In this document: positions 56,037 through 64,000 of the stretch, piece by piece
How positions within the stretch are numbered: the stretch's first letter is position 1
How the letters are laid out: every line of letters starts with the position of its first letter
Origin: Bathynomus jamesi
Lineage: Eukaryota; Arthropoda; Malacostraca; Isopoda; Cirolanidae
Assembly (NCBI GenBank): GCA_023014485.1
Contig: JAJOZX010002573.1
Location: 193,501-257,500, forward strand
Direction of reading: 5' to 3'
Length of the DNA: 64,000 bases
The notes under the pieces: generated by a model
The model's database searches: none
What the model saw: the letters and a program-made list of their open reading frames with translations, nothing else
Told to the model about the DNA's origin: nothing
Translations under genes and position numbers: made by a program

Positions 56037-56940
56037 CAGTAATTCCCCGTTGTTCGCGGGTTCGCTGTCTGCGGATCCGTTTAACCACGCTTAATTAATT
56101 AAGGAACAAGCCCACTATCCGCTGCCTAAAATACGCTTCACTGCGGTTTGAAAACGCAACGGCAAAATTCAAATGCCACCGAGAACACGAAACGCAATTG
56201 AGCAACCCAGAATTCAAGAAAGTTCGAGAATATTCTAAACACTCTCTCAGCAAGGAAGAGAGAGTCGCGGAAGATGACGTTCAGGAACTCGGGTCCCACT
56301 GCGAGGAGCTCACGATTAGATAAATGCACAATTGGATAAGGAGAGAGAAGAGGAAGACAAAGAGGAGGTTGAGGAAGAACCCCAGCGAGTTCTTACAACC
56401 AAGCAATTGGTTGAAGCATTTGACCACATCGAGGCAGTCATTAGAATTTTCGAGGAAAGTGACCTGGACTGAGATCGCAGTGACAATGTTAGGCGCTCAT
56501 TGTTAGAAGCTATCTCATACTACAAGCAGTTTTACAAGCACCAGAAGAAGAAGGTGCAGCTTTCCCTCACTGAGTTCTTTGCAAGGCATTCTATGTAGAA
56601 GGAGGAGGAAGTCCAACATTTAGCCAGCGAATTCCCTCTCAGGAATTTAATTTAATACAGTACCAATTTGAGTTTATGCATTAATTCTATTTGTCCATTT
56701 ATCATTCTTATTAGTCTATTGTATTATTAAATCTATTTGTCCATTTATGTCTCTCTTGTTCCTACAATACATATTACCAAGTCAAACTTTCGATAGCTAT
56801 AATTTTTCGTGGTTGCTGCTGCTGTCCGTGGACCATGGAACGTAACCCTGTTTATAACATGGGGCCCATTGGGAAAGAATGATCCGTTATCCGCGGCGTT
56901 TTCGAGGAACGTAATCCCCGCGGATAACGGGACCTACCTG
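56037..56940 (+). mobile_element. Tigger/pogo-type element, deleted
   Basis: The left end CAGTAATTCCCCGTTGTTCG, followed by CGGGTTCGCTGTCTGCGGAT, strongly resembles the Tigger terminal repeat pattern. The right end, complemented, is CAGGTAGGTCCCGTTATCCG. A TA precedes the left end; the right flank has changed to TT. At 904 bp it keeps only the transposase C-terminus. Confidence 0.85.
56383..56598 (+). pseudogene. Tigger/pogo transposase, C-terminal remnant
   Basis: In one frame it reads LTTKQLVEAFDHIEAVIRIF, a stop codon in place of one residue, then RRSLLEAISYYKQFYKHQKK, ending SLTEFFARHSM. This is the conserved tail of pogo/Tigger transposases (helical region and a LxxFF end). The DNA-binding and DDE parts are absent. 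Confidence 0.8.
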
Positions 56941-57560
56941 TTTTAGTATCACGTTAAGTTTTAAAATTTTTACTGATAAGAGCTCTACGTAGCTGTTTGA
57001 TTTACTTATTGTTAGCTCTGTCATATGGCTCTCGCGTATGTATATAGCACAGCCACCTTTTCGTTTTTCTGTTCTGTCAGCTCGTAGTATGTTGTAACCA
57101 TCAGGGTTTTTTTCATCTATGAATTATTCGTAGTTTCACAATCTCCTTGGCAGTCTTTAAGATATGTGTCTGTGAGGCATGCGATGTCAGTCCTTGTTTC
57201 TTCCATAAATCCTTGCAGGTATGAAACTGTTTATCGTGTTGTTTGATCTTAGTCCTTGAATATTTGGCAGGACTATATTTATATTTCCTGTTTTGCGTTG
57301 TCCTTCGAGTATTCCAAACTCAATTTTCTTCAGTGTCGCGTGTTTTATATTAATTTGGTCCTTCAAGAAAGCTCCGTTTCCTGTTACTTATTCTGGTAGT
57401 TTCTTGCTTGGTAACGGATCAGCTCGGATATTCTCAGCTGTGTCGACTGTATGTGATAAATGAGGCTTAGTAGCCGTTATGTATCTGCGATGTTGAGAAA
57501 ATTTGCTCCTCGGTTTGTATTCATAGATTTCTTGGCGTTTTTCTTATTGTACTTGGGTTT

Positions 57561-57614
<54 letters not shown>
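57561..57614. repeat. (TA)n microsatellite
   Basis: A run of TA repeats at the 5' truncation of LINE copy b. Confidence 0.95.
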
Positions 57615-57619
<5 letters not shown>

Positions 57620-59190
57620 TAGTGGCCTAAGGATCACCAATCTGATGTGGCCAAGAAAGTAGGCTTACTATAACTTATGAATTAAATTGAAATGAATTAT
57701 TAGGGATCACCAGCTTGGGCCTACACCCCAAACAAACAATATTTAATAAAGAAAGAGAAATTACTTTGTTGTTTTGTGTTATTAAGAAAATAAATCAATT
57801 ATTTGTTCACAGTGATTAACAATTCTATAACGGTAGTTATAGTGATTAACAATTATATTACGACATTTATACTATGCTAAAGATGACTGATTATTAACAA
57901 TAAGAAATGGTTATGCGGTCTAATTATTAAGTAAGTACACTAATTCAGGTAGGCTAATGAGATATGCCGAGGTGAACACAGAATAAGTAAAGAAGCCAAT
58001 AATAATTGAAAATGCAAGTACGGTTGGTACAGTAAATGAATTAGGTCGGTAAGAATGAAATGCATAAAAGAGCACATAAACAATCGGATGCAAAATAAGT
58101 AAGTTATACGAATGAACACAATCAAAAAGAGATACAAAACTACGGTATTGGTACAACACTTGAATAGGCCTACTGCGGTCTTAACGGGAGCGTTAGTTTG
58201 AATGGTATTGAAAACACTTTTAGGGACTACGCGATTAGGCAGAGCTTGTGGACTCTTCGGCCTTGAATCCTGAAGAGTCTAGCACGACGTAACAAAACAA
58301 TGTAGGCCGAATGAGAGCCGACAAGAGGTTTACCGCAAAGCTGGATGACTCTGAAGACGTGTTGAGGGCCTACGTGAAGTTTGACCGTATTGCGTTTCGC
58401 CGTAGATAGCTGTGAAGACGTGTTGACCTACGTGAAGGAGGATGTGCTGAGAGCCTGTTGAGATACTTGTTGAACGGGCGACGATCGAATTATGGTGAAG
58501 GATGAGTGAAGACAAGACCACAAGGATGTCGCCTCAAGTGTTGATTCGCTTCGCATATTGTTGAGGTGTTGCTCGAGGGACTGAGGCCGGCTGAGGTCGA
58601 ACGGCGCTACGTGAAAGAGGAGATTCACGAGGAGGAGTAACGAGCAAAGTGAGGTTTGTGGCTTGTAGCCTAATAGAAGGTTTACGGACCTGGGCTTCGA
58701 GGGATTGCTTCTGCAGGAGGATTGGCCTTACCGGCGAGAGGATGAGTGTTGAGGGCCGGTAGAGACTTGTTGAAAAGGGGACCAACGGAAACGCCTGCAG
58801 CAGTGATGTTCCTTCTTGCAGGATGAAATTGTAGAGGGACTAACTTGATGAGAGACTTCGAGTATGTTCGACCGGGGCCTTGATGGAACAGCGGGCTGAT
58901 CTCGGGCGAAGGCCGGAGAGCGGGTGGCGTGACGAGTGGTGCTACTGACGAAGGTGCAGAAAGTAAGTCAACGACCAAAACGTGAAAATGGCAAATGAGA
59001 GTGATTTGAGAAAGAACCTGCATTTTACAGGCCTTGGTGAGGTCCTCTGGTGGTTGTTTCGGGAAGTACCACAAAATCTGTGTTTCTTCTGTAGGCCTGT
59101 TTCCTGCCCACGTGTATAGCCTTTGATTTGAATCCATGATGTTTGAGAACGGCGAGGAAAGGATTTCCGGTCAGTCTCTACATATACTGT
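57615..59190. other. Unassigned 1.5-kb stretch
   Basis: No recognisable gene. The sequence is less AT-rich from 58,180 on and has recurring words such as GACGTGTTGA and CTACGTGAAG. The minus-strand frame 59,137-58,682 (151 codons) has no motif I recognise and is likely chance. AGGGATCACCA-type words at 57,625 and 57,705 might belong to an LTR, but no ends could be defined. Confidence 0.4.
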
Positions 59191-59191
59191 G

Positions 59192-59238
<47 letters not shown>
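59191..59238. repeat. (TA)n microsatellite
   Basis: TA repeats directly before the mariner terminus ACAAGGTGGGTAAA. Confidence 0.95.
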
Positions 59239-59240
<2 letters not shown>

Positions 59241-59865
59241 AGGTGGGTAAAAAAAAAGTAACCCCTAGAGGTAATAGAGGTAAACTGTCATATTAAAAAA
59301 GTAAGGGGACTAAAGCTCCCAAACTTCATACATGCTTACCTCAGCATTTTGTTCGTCTTAATTGAGAAGTTACTCAATGCGTTCCCCTTCCTGCTCAACG
59401 CAGGCCTCAAAACGTGAACGCCACTGATCAATACACCTGTTTACATATCGCTTAGACATCTCCCAGACGAGTAGAATTCCTTCCCGTAGTTCATCTATGT
59501 CTCTTATATCGGTACCAGGGATGTAAACTTTGGACTTCAGGGCTTCCCAAACACCATAATTTAGTGGTGAAAGATTCGGGGCTACTAGCCGGCTACATAT
59601 TGGGTTCGATAAAATCCGGTTTCGTTCTTAATGAATGTGACAGTTTGGCGTTCTCTGTGAACAGGGGCTCCATCTTGTTGGAAAGTATATCTTTCACTCT
59701 ATCTATCTGATATTCGACGAATTAGTGGTGAAAGATATACTTTCCAACAAGATGGAGCTCCTGCTCACAGAGCACGCCAAATTGTCACATTCATTGAGAA
59801 CGAAACACCGGATTTTATCGAACCCAATATATGGCCGGCGAGTAGCCCCGATCTTTCACCCTTGT
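59239..59865. pseudogene. Mariner-type element with duplicated, head-to-head catalytic segment
   Basis: The left end ACAAGGTGGGTAAAAAAAAAG has the look of a mariner terminus and adjoins (TA)n. 59,241-59,565 is single-copy C-terminal coding sequence on the minus strand. 59,566-59,697 and 59,728-59,860 are inverted copies of each other, each encoding YTFQQDGAP-HRARQ-type sequence to the WPASSPDLSPL region. The plus-strand copy is cut at 59,865 by the LINE 3' end. No complete transposase remains. Confidence 0.85.
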
Positions 59866-60102
59866 CGAGCCTTTAATTTGCGAACACTACACATTCTGCC
59901 TTTCCTATTTTCCACCGTTGTTTGGATGGTAATTGGGTTTAGTTTGAGGTTTGGTACCAGTTTTTCGATCATTTTCCATAGGTAAATTATGGTATACCTC
60001 TCTCTTCTTTCCAGGAGTACAGATTTAGTTTACGGAGTCTTTCCCTGTAGTTGAGTTCTTTGCAGCCATCAATCTTGGATGTAAAATGTCCCTGCGTTTC
60101 TT

Positions 60103-61741
60103 CTAGTTTATTAATTTTTTTCTTTTTAATGTGGACGTCAAAACTGAGCAGTAATCAAGTTTTGGTATGATCAGTGTTCTCAGCAGGGAAATCATTACTG
60201 TCTTGTCCCTCCTTTTGAATTTTCTTAGTACCTGTTCCGCTACTCTTTTTGCTTTGTTTATTGCTATCTGATTTTGTCTCGAATTTGGCATCATCGGTCA
60301 TTATTACTCCCAAGTCGGCCGCTTTTGTGCTTTTCTGAATTACCTGTCTATCTGGAACATAATATGTAGTCTGTTTAATTTTCTAATTTCTACCATATCT
60401 CAAGAGCTGAAACTTCTCGGTGTTAAATGTCATATTGCTGTCTTCTGACCATTTGTATATTTTGTTTGTCTCTCTGCAAGGCTTTCACTTCATTTGCATT
60501 GATGATTTTTCTGCTGATCTTTGTATCGTCCGCAAATGATGTTACTATACTGTTGCTGTTAACTCCATTGTCTATATCTGTTAACATGATAGTGAACAGG
60601 AGTGGGGCCAGCACTGTACCTTGTGGTACTGATCTGCGTACTTCTGATTCTGATGATGATACACCTTGAATTTTGACCACTAGTAGTCGTTCGCTGAAGA
60701 AGTTGTAGATCCATTTTCCCACTTTGCCTATTATTCCCATGTTTCATTTTATATGCTATTATACCATGATCACATTTGTCGAAAGCTTTAGCAAAATCCG
60801 TGTATATGACATCATAGTTTTCATTACCTACAAGTGCAGCGAGGATATTGTTATAATGCTCTATAAGTTGTGATAGGCATGATCTTCCCGATCGGAATCC
60901 GTGCTGATTTTCGTTGAATTTTTCCAGTGTCTCCAAGAAGTCATAGGTTTCTCTCTGACTATTCTTTCAAATATTTTGGTGAGGTGGGACGTCAATGACA
61001 CTGGTCTATAGTTCTTTGTTTGAGATCTATCCCGGGCTTTATATATAGAGACAATGTTTGCTCTTTTCAAGATGTTCAGTATTTCCCCAGTGTCTAGGGA
61101 TCTTCTCCATATCCAGTATAAAGGTGTAACAATTTTATTTTTGCAGTTTTTAATTAATAGTGCGTTCCATTTGTCCTGACCTGCAGCTGAATGTGATTTT
61201 ATTTGTCCTATAGCTCTCGCTACATCATCTGGAGTAAAATCAAAGTCTGTTATACATTTTCCTTGCAATTTCTCTTCGAAGGATGCATCTATTTCAGGTA
61301 TCGCTTTGTCACTTTTTGGGGTACTGAAGACCGAGTCATACTGTGCTCTCAATGTTTCAGATATTTCTTTCAGATCGTCTGTTAGTTCATTATTTCCTTT
61401 CCTTAAGAGGCCGATAGTAGCGCGAGTTTTTGTTTTCCTTTTCGCATAGCTGTAGAAGTATTTTGAATTTTCTTTTATTGCTTCTCCGCCTTTTCCTCTT
61501 CCCTCTCTGTATGGCCTTTTATCAGAGTTTGTATTTCCCTATCGATACTCTCCAGTTTTTATTGTATTACTTTTCTAGTATTGTTGTCTCCGCAACTTGC
61601 TAACTTCGTCGCTACTCTCCTTCTTTTGCCTAGTATTCTTCTCTTTTGCCTCTCTAGCCAGTTCCTCTTTCCTTTTGGCTGTGCTTTCGGAGCATATTTT
61701 TCCAAAATTCTCAACGTCTTTTCTTCCTCGGTTGTTAGCAT
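60103..61741 (-). pseudogene. LINE ORF2, reverse-transcriptase part
   Basis: Follows the endonuclease after a frameshift near 61,770. In order: KYAPKAQPKGKRNWLERQKR, then IKSHSAAGQDKWNALLIKNC, KNYRPVSLTSHLTKIFERIV, NENQHGFRSGRSCLSQL, YTDFAKAFDKCDH (first catalytic Asp), SVPQGTVLAPLLFTIMLTDI and SIVTSFADDTKIS (FADD catalytic pair). The tail from 60,294 reads KFKRRDKTVMISLLRTLIIP and KLDYCSVL. At least four frameshifts separate these blocks. The enzyme would copy LINE RNA at a nicked target. Confidence 0.9.
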
Positions 61742-61771
61742 TTCCTCAGTTGTTTTATTCTCTAAAACTGT

Positions 61772-62878
61772 TCACCACTCTATTTGGGCCACGTGTGATC
61801 TGATTTCTTCCCAATTTATGGTCTTGGAGTTTAAGTTAAAAGACCCAAATTTGCTTCTTCGTTCCGTATGGGTATTGTCTTTTAAAGTTATCGCCATATT
61901 TGTTGATAACTCGATTATATTGTGGTCTGAGAGAATGGTTGGAGTTATTTTTATATCGGCAATCAAGTTCGTGTTATTTGTGAATTCCAGATCTAGGCAG
62001 TTACTTTTCCTGGTATTTCCTCTTATCTTCTGTATCAGCATGAACTCGTTTGTGAGAGCTATCAACATTTTTGCTTGCTCCTGGTCCTCTCTTGTGCCCC
62101 CCTTATCTTGCTGTATAAATATATTTCTACCCACCTTTTTGTACTTTATAAATGGGAAATTAAAATCGCCGCAGAGTATTATATTAGGGGATGAAGAGTT
62201 TAGGGACTTTATTCGGATTTTGATACCATCAATGGCATCCGAAAATTTTTCATTTGGAGAGTTTGGAGGTCTGTAGATGACTATCAGTACCACGTTTAGT
62301 TCCTCTATTTTCACTCCAAGGGTTTCCACGAGGCTCTCGGGTTTACTTATTATCGTTTCTGTCATATACCTCTCATGTATATAAAGAGCACATCCACCTT
62401 TACGTCTTGCTGTTCTATCCGCTCTTAGTAAGTTGAATCCATCGATATGCAATTCTTTCTTATCGATACATTGTTCGCAGTTATTGCAGTTTCCTTGGCA
62501 ATTTTTAAGATGTGTTTCTGTGAGGTATGCGATGTCCGCCCTAGTTTCGTCCATAAAACCTTTCAGGTACGAAACTTTATTTAGAGAATTGTTTGGTTTT
62601 ATTCCTTGAACAATGTTTATGTTCTTTGTTTTGCATTGCCCCTTGTGCATTTTAAGTTCGTTGCCCTTTGGTTTCACGTGTTTTGTGGCCTTGTGGTCCT
62701 CCGAGATGGATCCGTTCCTCCCTACCTGTTCTGGTAGCTTCTTGCCATGTAGCGGTCCGGCTCGAGGGTTCCCAGCTGTGTCAGCTGCATCTGCTGTGTG
62801 AGACTTAGCAGCCGTATTGTGTCCGAGATGTTGAAAAAATTTTGTGCTATTTGTGTTTTGTTTGCTATTTAGGTACAT
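61772..62878 (-). CDS. LINE ORF2, N-terminal APE-type endonuclease (open 368-codon block)
   Basis: An exonuclease-endonuclease-phosphatase domain that nicks target DNA for LINE insertion. Visible motifs: ADIAYLTETHLK (catalytic Glu), GGCALYIHERYM, VVLIVIYRPPNSP, NIILCGDFNFPF (Asp and Asn) and TILSDHNIIEL (SDH). The first 90 residues are basic and low-complexity. The start at 62,878 overlaps the ORF1 stop in ATGTACCTAA. The frame ends at 61,772 with WEEIRSHVAQIEW through a frameshift; the true protein continued into reverse transcriptase. Confidence 0.88.
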   Translation of the reverse strand: MYLNSKQNTNSTKFFQHLGHNTAAKSHTADAADTAGNPRAGPLHGKKLPEQVGRNGSISEDHKATKHVKPKGNELKMHKGQCKTKNINIVQGIKPNNSLNKVSYLKGFMDETRADIAYLTETHLKNCQGNCNNCEQCIDKKELHIDGFNLLRADRTARRKGGCALYIHERYMTETIISKPESLVETLGVKIEELNVVLIVIYRPPNSPNEKFSDAIDGIKIRIKSLNSSSPNIILCGDFNFPFIKYKKVGRNIFIQQDKGGTREDQEQAKMLIALTNEFMLIQKIRGNTRKSNCLDLEFTNNTNLIADIKITPTILSDHNIIELSTNMAITLKDNTHTERRSKFGSFNLNSKTINWEEIRSHVAQIEW

Positions 62879-63701
62879 ATTTTTTTCTTCACACTCCGTC
62901 TGTTGTCATTTGAAAGTTGTCCTTTGTCCTTTGAACTTGTCGGGAGATGATGGTAGTAGCATTTTCTCCCGTACTGGCAGGTTCCATATGTTGCGTAGGA
63001 CTTGCAAATGACCGGATGGTAGAATTTGCATTTTCCACCAAATTTGCAGTGACCATTATTGTAAAAGTAGTTGCACACAGGAGGGTGTTCGTAAATACAT
63101 TCTCCCCCCTTATATCTGCAAATTCCTTTCACATAGTGTTTACATACAGTTTATTCCCCATTTTTACTTGGACCTTTGTTTTTGGTGGTTTCAGTATAAT
63201 TTCTTTATTGTCCACGTGTTTTTTCCTGTTGCTACTAATGTCCTTTGTTTGAAATCTTTGGATTTGGTTTTGTGCCTCTGTTTCCTCTGTTGGTGCTTCT
63301 TTTATTTCTCTTTTTTCTGCTTTTCTGTTTTTTTTTCCTGTTCGTTTTTCGCTGTTTCCTCTCGTATTATCTTCGTTCCTTCTATTTTTTCTCTCTGTTC
63401 GCCATTCATAAACTCCTCTTTTGCCTTTACCTCATAGTTTCGTTCTGCTTTAAAAACCGTAAAGGAGTTTATTTCGATTATGCAGCTTTTGCAGAAGAAT
63501 TTGATTCCGTTCAATTGTTTAGCGCCTGTTATAAGAGATTTCTTCGTCGCTCCATCTCAGGCATTGAAATTCGACTAAGGTCTGGCAAAGATCGCAGCGA
63601 AGTGCCTTTGATTCAACTGTTTCTTTTCTACAGTATTCAGAGGGTTGTATGAATTGATTTGCCATTGCCATGTTTCTAATGGTATGTAAATGGTTGTGCA
63701 T
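62869..63701 (-). pseudogene. LINE ORF1 with CCCH zinc fingers
   Basis: Probably an RNA-binding ORF1 protein. The N-terminal part (63,701-63,519) has CDLCQTLVEFQCLRW, and after a 1-base shift NGIKFFCKSC, together suggesting one treble-clef or PHD-like finger. A charged Lys/Glu middle follows (63,480-63,160). After a second 1-base shift near 63,143, the C-terminal part has three CCCH-type fingers: ICRYKGGECIYEH, VCNYFYNNGHCKFGGKCKFY and ICKSYATYGTCQYGRKCYYH. It ends ten bases inside ORF2. CCCH fingers in a LINE ORF1 are uncommon in my experience. Confidence 0.82.
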
Positions 63702-63805
63702 GAAATATTAACTCAGAATGGTAATTTATTAGGTGGGGTATTTGATTTGACTTCAAAAGGAAAGGGAAAAGTTTTTTTCGTTATTCCAATGTGGTGGGGG
63801 GATAG
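63701..63805. other. LINE 5' edge and unassigned sequence
   Basis: Short non-coding interval between the LINE 5' end and a hAT-like terminus. The exact LINE start could not be fixed. Confidence 0.4.
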
Positions 63806-64000
63806 GCAATGGTGAGCTGGAGCAGGTTCGCACCGGTTCGCGCGAACCGGTTGTTAAAATTTTGAAGCATTTTAGAACCAGTTGTTAAAAATTGTTAAGA
63901 AAACAAATATTGTTATAAAATGATCTTAAAACCGAATAATCTTATAAAACGGTGTACAAAATAAAACGGTGTACAAAATAATACGGCGTACAAAATAAAC
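63806..64000. mobile_element. Probable hAT-like terminus, cut by the window end
   Basis: CAATGGTGAGCTGGAGCAGG followed by TTCGCACCGGTTCGCGCGAA and repeated GAACC-GGTTGTTAAAA words resembles terminal regions of widespread hAT-type elements. The last 55 bp are three tandem units of about 19 bp, AAAACGGTGTACAAAATAA with variations. The other end lies outside the window. Confidence 0.55.

Larger units (their letters stand above)
53290..57545 (-). pseudogene. LINE (CR1/jockey type), copy b, with two nested DNA elements
   Basis: Collinear with the LINE at 59,866-63,700 and in the same orientation. From 3' to 5': 3' region 53,290-53,560; reverse-transcriptase parts with SFADDTRTS (54,040), NENQHGFRSGRSCLSQL and YTDFAKAFDKCD (54,300-54,440), and KNYRPMSLTSHLTKIFE (54,490); linker WKTVLEDKTTEEILITL (55,560). 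The endonuclease region is at 55,600-56,030 and 56,950-57,230. The 5' end is cut by the TA tract at 57,546. Numerous frameshifts. A MITE (55,184-55,385) and a Tigger remnant (56,037-56,940) are inserted. Confidence 0.85.
59866..63700 (-). mobile_element. LINE (CR1/jockey type), copy a, nearly full length
   Basis: A non-LTR retrotransposon on the minus strand with ORF1 (63,701-62,869) overlapping ORF2 (from 62,878) by 10 bases, and the 3' end at about 59,866. ORF2 has an APE-type endonuclease followed by a reverse transcriptase. No terminal repeats are present, as expected. Single-base frameshifts show it is inactive. Confidence 0.88.

Noticed and set aside
58682..59137. 151-codon minus-strand frame as a host gene
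   Set aside because: No motif, Pro-rich and of uneven composition; nothing around it supports a gene.
1..64000. CRISPR arrays, operons, Shine-Dalgarno sites or phage genes
   Set aside because: Introns, BEL/Pao, LINE and hAT elements show animal DNA; no spaced identical repeats of CRISPR type were seen.

Overview
The window is AT-rich animal DNA that consists almost entirely of transposable elements and simple repeats. I found no host gene, no rRNA and no functional tRNA gene. The mix of families points to an invertebrate, most likely an arthropod, with crustacean or chelicerate only a guess. It includes Tc1/mariner elements with DD41D and DD37E spacing, BEL/Pao, a CR1/jockey-type LINE whose ORF1 carries CCCH zinc fingers, hAT, piggyBac, Tigger and Helitron pieces, and very many (TA)n tracts. 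Several genes have GT-AG introns, so it is eukaryotic.

Main structure: the middle 40 kb is one very large imperfect palindrome. The left arm is 9,815-21,620, the central spacer 21,620-22,319, and the right arm 22,319-49,570. With later insertions removed, each arm is roughly 9 kb. Because the arms were once the same sequence, one arm shows the empty site for insertions in the other, which lets element ends and target duplications be read to the base. Left-arm insertions are a 2.2-kb element (10,941-13,130), a Helitron (to 14,243), two copies of a 202-bp MITE, a probable solo LTR (16,931-18,243) and a GCGGTA foldback (20,822-21,044). Right-arm insertions are a 12.1-kb BEL/Pao element (22,680-34,774), itself hit by a 3.8-kb hAT (27,074-30,889) and two MITEs, a 3.5-kb element (40,890-44,405) and a 3.8-kb element (44,540-48,352).

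The 3.8-kb element at 44,540-48,352 is the most interesting single unit. It has a perfect 8-bp target duplication, terminal repeats of about 370 bp that are each foldbacks, and a five-exon gene on the minus strand that reads open for 779 codons. The protein has RNase-H-type transposase features but I cannot place it in a named superfamily. A decayed relative lies at 49,758-51,792, and a sequence matching its other terminus lies at 9,492, just outside the opposite end of the palindrome. A second unplaced transposase-like family, with 8-bp duplications and ACACTRG termini, has one copy in each arm.

Left flank (1-9,500): mariner remnants, one near-intact DD41D mariner (8,249-9,453), one deleted mariner with perfect terminal repeats (3,326-4,237), one frameshifted DD37E element (4,515-5,875), a hAT-like element built of GATCTC/GGTCTC repeats (6,715-7,603), and several foldbacks. 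Right flank (51,800-64,000): two copies of one LINE in the same (minus) orientation, 53,290-57,545 (carrying a MITE and a Tigger remnant) and 59,866-63,700, with a mariner foldback and an unassigned 1.5-kb stretch between them. All statements come from reading the sequence by eye; family names rest on motif recognition, not on a search.
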